From Deroplatys truncata (lineage: Eukaryota > Arthropoda > Insecta > Mantodea > Mantidae): a stretch of DNA of 64,000 bases. Location of the stretch: the NCBI GenBank assembly GCA_030765065.1, contig CM060976.1, forward strand, positions 59,876,539-59,940,538. Direction: 5' to 3'. Under the pieces are notes generated by a model. It was not told the DNA's origin. It made no database searches and was given only the letters and a program-made list of their open reading frames with translations. Below, piece by piece: positions 59,440-64,000 of the stretch. How positions within the stretch are numbered: the stretch's first letter is position 1; each line of letters starts with the position of its first letter. A program made the translations under genes and the position numbers.

Positions 59440-60240
59440 CAAAAAACTGTAAATGGGCAGAAATCTATCGACACCTTCGTGAAATTTACGGACAAACGTG
59501 ATGGCGACGTAAGACAATAATATCCATGTTTAAAGCTGGGAGAACCAATAGACGAGGAGGTAAGCACTGTACGGCCTGATATCGTGAACGAAGAACCGAT
59601 TCGAATGGTTGATGAAGTTAAGAGTAAATTGCCGATTCACCATTTCGGAGCTCTGTAATCAGTTTCCGCAGGTTTGTTGTAGTCTGCTTTGCAAGGCGGT
59701 TTGAAGATTGAGGCTACCGGAAATTTTGTTCACGATGGGTAGCTAGACTTCTTTCTGAACGGCACAAGGCACATCGAATGGGATAGGAACTGTCCTTTCT
59801 CGAACACCGAAAAAGAGAAGGCAACACATTTCTGAATCATATTATGACAGGAAATGAGACTTGGGACCGATATGTGAAGACAGGCACAAAAAAAGCAATG
59901 CCATAAGGCCATACTGAAACACCAAAGCAATAAAATGGCGGAAAACATTTTCCACTCGCAAACTTTCAGCAAGTGTTTTCTGGGACCGCAGAGAAGCTTT
60001 GTTTGCGGAATGTTTGGAAAGGGAACCACTATCATAGCTGATAGTTACCGTGAAGCACTAGTAAAGTTACAAAGGATCATTCAAAACAAACATTGAGGTA
60101 TGGCTAGCTCTGGAGTGGTATTCTTACACAAGTCTTGTCCAGTGTATTTTAGCCAAAGTGCAAAAATTCAATTGAGAAGAGTTTAATCACCCTCCATACT
60201 CCTTGATTCTGATGAGTTGCAGTCCAACGTAATAGATTAG
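59440..60240 (+). pseudogene. Mariner-like transposase fossil
   Basis: Pieces in two frames follow the mariner order. WAEIYRHLREIYGQT and MFKAGRTNRRGG form the end of the DNA-binding domain. HIMTGNETWDRYVKTGTKK is the first catalytic region, with the usual Asp replaced by Asn. TIIADSYREALVKLQRIIQN follows, then HPPYS. The second and third Asp regions are unrecognisable. Many stops. No termini were found. A third mariner lineage in the window and clearly the oldest. Confidence 0.75.
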
Positions 60241-60495
60241 CATGGTCACAAACGACAGAGTCCTATGTCACCGGAATTTCCAAGCTCGTGAAAGCTATGA
60301 CACATGTCAGAATGTTGTTTGCAGTTTCGAACTATTGTGAAAGAAGTTATGTAATGTCATTGATATTTTTGCAAAATAAAACGGAATTGGCGTTATGAAT
60401 AACTATAATATGGCCGTTTATAGGCACATTTTCTGAATGTTAACTATTCGAATTACTTCCTCTTCTTCTATAACTAATTACCTTCCTCGTTGTAG

Positions 60496-60820
60496 CATTT
60501 ATACCCTCAAGGACTTATGTATAAGGCAATGTCTTGGGTCAGTAGCTGTCGAGGAACAAGCAAACTCTGGATCATAGAATATCCAGGATGGGTGATCAGC
60601 CCAACACCTGATATGGTGATGAAGAAAAAGGAAATTAAATGTAGTCATGAAAGGGATGAGAGGAAAATTACCTGACCAAATTATACAACCGAGCATTCGC
60701 CTAGCGACCTAGGGAAATCGCTAAAAAACCTTCAGTTGGATTGGTCGACCCTGGAGGTTTGAGTCCAGGACCTCCCGAATGCGGGCCACAAACGTTACCG
60801 CCTGAGCTATCCCGCTCGAT
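60496..60820 (-). mobile_element. tRNA-derived SINE
   Basis: Read leftwards from 60818: GAGCGGGATAGCTCAGGCGG (box A) and GGACTCAAACCTCC (weak box B), then TCGCTAGGCGAATGCTCGG and a body ending GGGTATAAATGCTACAAC. The head is the most complete of the family and resembles 8104 and 51962. Confidence 0.75.
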
Positions 60821-61483
60821 ATTCGGATTACAACGTGTAAATTTTATTAATATTTTGAACGTCTACTGAAACTTGTCCATCAGTGTTGGAGCTCGTTTGA
60901 AGTGGCCCGTGTAAAGTGATTTGCTTGTCGCAATGCACACATATTTATGTATCCGTTATCCGATTTTTGACTTATTTTCTTTCACCTTAGGTGAGAAAAA
61001 AGGCTCACCAGTACCTTGGCATTTAATTCGTGTTGAGTGCTACAGACGCACACATGATTTTATTGTTGGGATAGTTGGCCTTCCATTCTTTTCTAGCGTA
61101 CAGTACCAATTAATATTAGAACGATTTTCGTATCGTTTATTAAAAAATATAAACACCTTGGCCATATTATGGGAATATTAAGCATCAATTCCACATATAG
61201 TGAGAAAATGGAACTGCGGTAAGGGGTAGACTGATTAGCTTAAGCGCAAATCAAAATTATTGACCTAGAGAACGAACCCCTACTGTTGACGATAGCTTCA
61301 TGGGCCATCAGCCTAGTAATAGTCGTATTTTTGGAGATATTTAGACTTTATTGAGTGAAAAGCTTCCGTTTTTCAGATATATAATGCAGTAGAAATTTGA
61401 AGAAAGAATAAACTAAAACTTGCAATTTCAATTTACTGTTTACCCCCTTCTCTTTGTGGGTATGTATCAGTGCTAATAATGAA
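60821..61483. other. No feature recognised
   Basis: The 86-codon frame at 60921-61181 has no known motif. Not called. Confidence 0.45.
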
Positions 61484-61498
61484 CACAAGTGTTTGAAA

Positions 61499-61675
61499 GG
61501 TAGAATCAGACTGAAAAAGGTCAATTCCATAACCGGGATTTGAACCAAGGATCTCCGGGTCTCCGTCCGGTTGCTCTAACCATTGAGCTATCATGGCAAC
61601 ATGCCGGATGAAATTAAATTTTCAGTCGTCTGATTCTACCTTTCCAACCCTGTCCAACACACGGACAATTAATTC
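61499..61675 (-). mobile_element. Short tRNA-like SINE with 15-bp target duplication
   Basis: CACAAGTGTTTGAAA occurs at 61484-61498 and 61676-61690, exactly flanking the insert, as in LINE-driven insertion. The minus strand holds a tRNA-like region (61530-61600) with GATAGCTCAATGGTTAGAGC (D arm and box A) and TTGGTTCAAATCCCGG (box B), and a 7-bp acceptor pairing (CCATGAT with GTTATGG, one or two wobble pairs). The T stem is mismatched. It sits between inverted arms GGTAGAATCAGACTGAAAA and its complement near 61619-61640. Confidence 0.7.
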
Positions 61676-61690
61676 CACAAGTGTTTGAAA

Positions 61691-62208
61691 TCATCAATAT
61701 TTTAGAAGTGCAGAGGATGATTATTTTGCACAAGTTGTTGCCTAACCTGTATGCAACAAGTTGTGTCAAGCAGTAATAATGCTTCGCTAGTAAATAACTT
61801 AAACAATCCATGCTCATACTAAACATAGTAACCTCCCTTTCCGAGAAATGAATGACAACGTATTTTAAAAAGCAAAATATCCACTTCAGTCTTTAGTAAT
61901 GCTAGCTTTCGTGAGGAGCTCTTTCATCTCAGTGGAAAAATCTCGCCAAAAACAGAACAAGTGCCACTCCAAAACAACAGTTACAGAAGGCGGTGCTTCT
62001 GCTTGCCGCCTCTCAATCAAAATGACTTTTTGTTTGTTCTCAAAAGCAAGGATGTTTTCATTTTCTTCTCTGGGAACGGGCTTCTATACTCTTGAAGCCT
62101 ACCTTTAGACTCTGATTCAATTGCAACCGCTCTTTAAAACAGGTGTAACTTCATAATATGAAAAGCGCTTTTTAAAACATAATGTAATCTAAAGGATTCC
62201 TTTTAACA
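61691..62208. other. No feature recognised
   Basis: Spacer between the SINE and the mariner. No supported gene. Confidence 0.5.
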
Positions 62209-62210
62209 TA

Positions 62211-63517
62211 CGAGGGCGGATCGAAAAGAAATGCATAATAATTTTTTTACAAAAACTTTAATAGTTAAAACAACAACAAAAATCACAAATTAACTTACAC
62301 CTTTTACTTACTTTTCGACTTAGCCATCAAGTTTCCTAACACATTTTCCATCATACCACTTTCAAAATGCTCTGTGCGTAAAAGTCCATTTCCTTGGAGT
62401 ATAGCCATCTGCGGACTGCTGATTTCACTTCCGCATCTGTAGCAAAGCGTTTCTTCGTGGGACCAAACAGATAAATATCCGACAGCGCAAGGTCAGGACT
62501 GTATGGTGGATGCTGGAGCACCTCCAAACCACATTTGGTGATTTTCTGACGAACAGCAGCAGTAACATGGGGGCGAGCATTGCCATGAAGAATTTTGACA
62601 TCGTCAGCATTCATGCTGTGGCGTTTGTCACGAAGGTCACGACGCAACCTCACCCCAGCTTTCATGTAAGCTGCAGCATTCACAGTGGTCTCGTGTTCAG
62701 CAAAGTAAACTAATACAACACCATGCATATCCCAGAACACCGTCACAAGCACTTACCTAGCAGATTGAGTCACTTTGAATTTTTTCTTCACTGGAAAACC
62801 AGCATGTTTCCATTCCATACTTGCCTACTTGGTTCCGGGCGTGTAGTGATATGCCCACGACTCACCACCGGTGACGATTCCTTTCAGAAAGTCATGCCCT
62901 TCTGCAGTGTACCACAATATGCAATCCAAGCTCGTCATCATTCGCTGGCCTTTGTTGTCTGTCAGGTGCTTAAGCAACCTGCGAGCACTAACTTTACGAA
63001 ATGTCAACGAGTCATGAACAATATCGTACACTGCACCATAGGAAATGTTGAACTGTTGCGATAATGTTTGCAGTTGCACACGCCGGTCGTTCAAAATTGC
63101 CGCCTCAATGCTCTGACATTCTGCGGGGTTGCAGCTGTTACCGGTCTCCCGCAGCGTGGCGAATCACTAAGGTTCACACGGCCCTCTAGGAAGAATTTAC
63201 ACCACCTGGAGACATTGCTACGGTCCATACAATCATCCCCATACACGCCACAAATGTCTCTGTGAATATCACTCGGTTTATGCCCTTTGGCCCACAAATA
63301 TTGAACCACACCTCTCTGCTCTTCACACGTGGACGATAGTAACATGCGCGCCATCCTTGTTGCGTAGTTCACGCTGCTCTCGCTAGAGCTGCATATGAAA
63401 CAAAAAATACCCTCTGTAGTGAAAACTTCAAGCTATATCTGTGTGATAGTGCAACATTCCAGCTACAATACCAAGGCAGGAAAAAGTTATTGTGCGTTAC
63501 TTTTCGATCCGCCCTCG
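62211..63517 (-). mobile_element. Complete mariner element, catalytically dead
   Basis: TA duplicates at 62209-62210 and 63518-63519 flank inverted ends that begin CGAGGGCGGATCGAAAAG on both sides, about 32 bp with about four mismatches. The 1,307-bp length and single transposase gene on the minus strand are standard for mariner. Confidence 0.9.
62351..63372 (-). pseudogene. Mariner transposase with both first Asp residues lost
   Basis: The start at 63372 is followed by the N-terminal helix-turn-helix domain (EEQRGVVQYLWAKGHKPSDI, then RSNVSRWCKFFLEGR and RCGRP). A frame change near 63091 leads to the second helix-turn-helix (SQQFNISYGAVYDIVHDSL). The first catalytic region reads TGGESW instead of T-G-D-E-x-W. 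A stop follows near 62823. The second reads ILHGNARPHV instead of H-D-N. The third, PPYSPDLALSD, is intact. Both changes are single-base Asp to Gly. Total length is close to the usual 340-350 residues. It would have acted in cut-and-paste movement at TA sites. Confidence 0.9.
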
Positions 63518-63519
63518 TA

Positions 63520-63744
63520 ATAAGTTGATATTACTTCAGCACTACTCATCTTGGTGCATGATGAGCTTCCCATTAACTCACTATTTTCAGTTTTTCTACC
63601 GCTTACTACGGAAGCAAGTAACACATTATTTGAAACAAAAGTTGAAGTCTCCCAAATTTTGAAGTCCCCTGAATCCAAAAAAGCATGTGTGTGCAGAATT
63701 GCTTAAAAGTAAAGACGAATAACTAACAAACTTCATATTTAAGA
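63520..63744. other. Flank with HINE-like scrap
   Basis: GTCCCCTGAATCCAAAAAAG at 63664-63683 followed by GTGTGTGCAG matches the HINE-like core in + direction. Too short to define a copy. Confidence 0.5.
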
Positions 63745-64000
63745 ATATGATGCGTTACATTCACACAACTTTCTTTACCCCTATCGTATATTAGTGTGTA
63801 TACAAATTATTCTTACGAATTCGATTAAAATGAAATCATGTTAATCGAAACGAACATCTACATAAATAGCTACATTAAACATCGTTGTAGATACAAAGGG
63901 AATAGCGATAGTCGAATGTTCTAGAACTGAGCGCTATATGCTGGCTTTAAAATTCCATACTCTTTCCAAGCAATCCCGAGAAACAATTGAAAATCGATAG
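63745..64000 (-). mobile_element. HINE-like repeat, cut by window edge
   Basis: Starts ATATGATGCGTTACATTCAC with ACTTTCTTTACC. It continues through GTTAATCGAAACGAACATCT to the TTCCAAGCAATCCCGAGAAA block of the divergent subfamily, and runs off the window. Confidence 0.8.

Noticed and set aside
61528-61600. Possible tRNA gene on the minus strand
   Set aside because: The T stem is mismatched and the anticodon loop is irregular. The unit lies inside a 177-bp insertion with target duplication, so it is a SINE head.

Overview
This is gene-poor, AT-rich eukaryotic DNA made almost entirely of transposable elements and their remains. No intron-containing or otherwise convincing host protein gene, rRNA gene or functional tRNA gene was found. 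The mix of Tc1/mariner, hAT and PIF/Harbinger-like DNA elements, Ty3/Gypsy-type LTR retrotransposons primed by a tRNA-Lys-like sequence, tRNA-derived SINEs and a LINE relic fits an arthropod. A large insect genome such as a cockroach or other polyneopteran is my best guess (inference, not proven by anything in the window).

The commonest repeat is a roughly 0.8-1.3 kb non-coding family present in at least 14 copies or fragments (1-224, 2627-3878, 4530-5281, three in 13685-15819, two nested at 31900-33258, two in tandem at 36288-37863, 48075-48859, 50683-51475, 53615-54090, 56331-57157, 57539-59236, 63745-64000). It has a 12-bp inverted repeat close to both ends, a variable (GT/CA)n core and a short 3' stem-loop beside a T-tract. 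This is the layout of Helentron-associated elements (HINE/DINE-1 type). I call it HINE-like and use its stem-loop end as 3'.

Two related LTR families are present. LTR-A (20502-29862) is a decayed full-length gag-PR-RT-RNase H-IN element. A solo LTR of the LTR-B family sits inside its integrase, bounded by a 4-bp target duplication. LTR-B (38015-42130) has two nearly identical LTRs, a tandemly duplicated primer-binding site and an open gag frame, but no pol. A third LTR-A copy is a solo LTR at 57558-58418 that splits a HINE-like copy. In both families the 3' ends of the LTRs contain repeated copies of primer-binding-site-like sequence. This suggests LTR lengthening by priming at duplicated sites.

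DNA transposons: a hAT with an 8-bp duplication (16272-17931) that carries a broken Tc1 transposase and two microsatellites; a complete but inactive Tc1-like element (43415-44639); a complete mariner with intact ends but two catalytic Asp-to-Gly changes (62211-63517); two further mariner relics (46915-47340, 59440-60240); a PIF/Harbinger-like element with TTA duplication (54496-55426); and several long-inverted-repeat elements (13482-15890, 18323-19371, 42131-43060, 52213-52588). SINEs lie at 8104, 34572, 49215, 51962, 60496 and 61499. The insertions nest in a readable order, so the window works as a record of successive transposition rather than as a set of cooperating genes.
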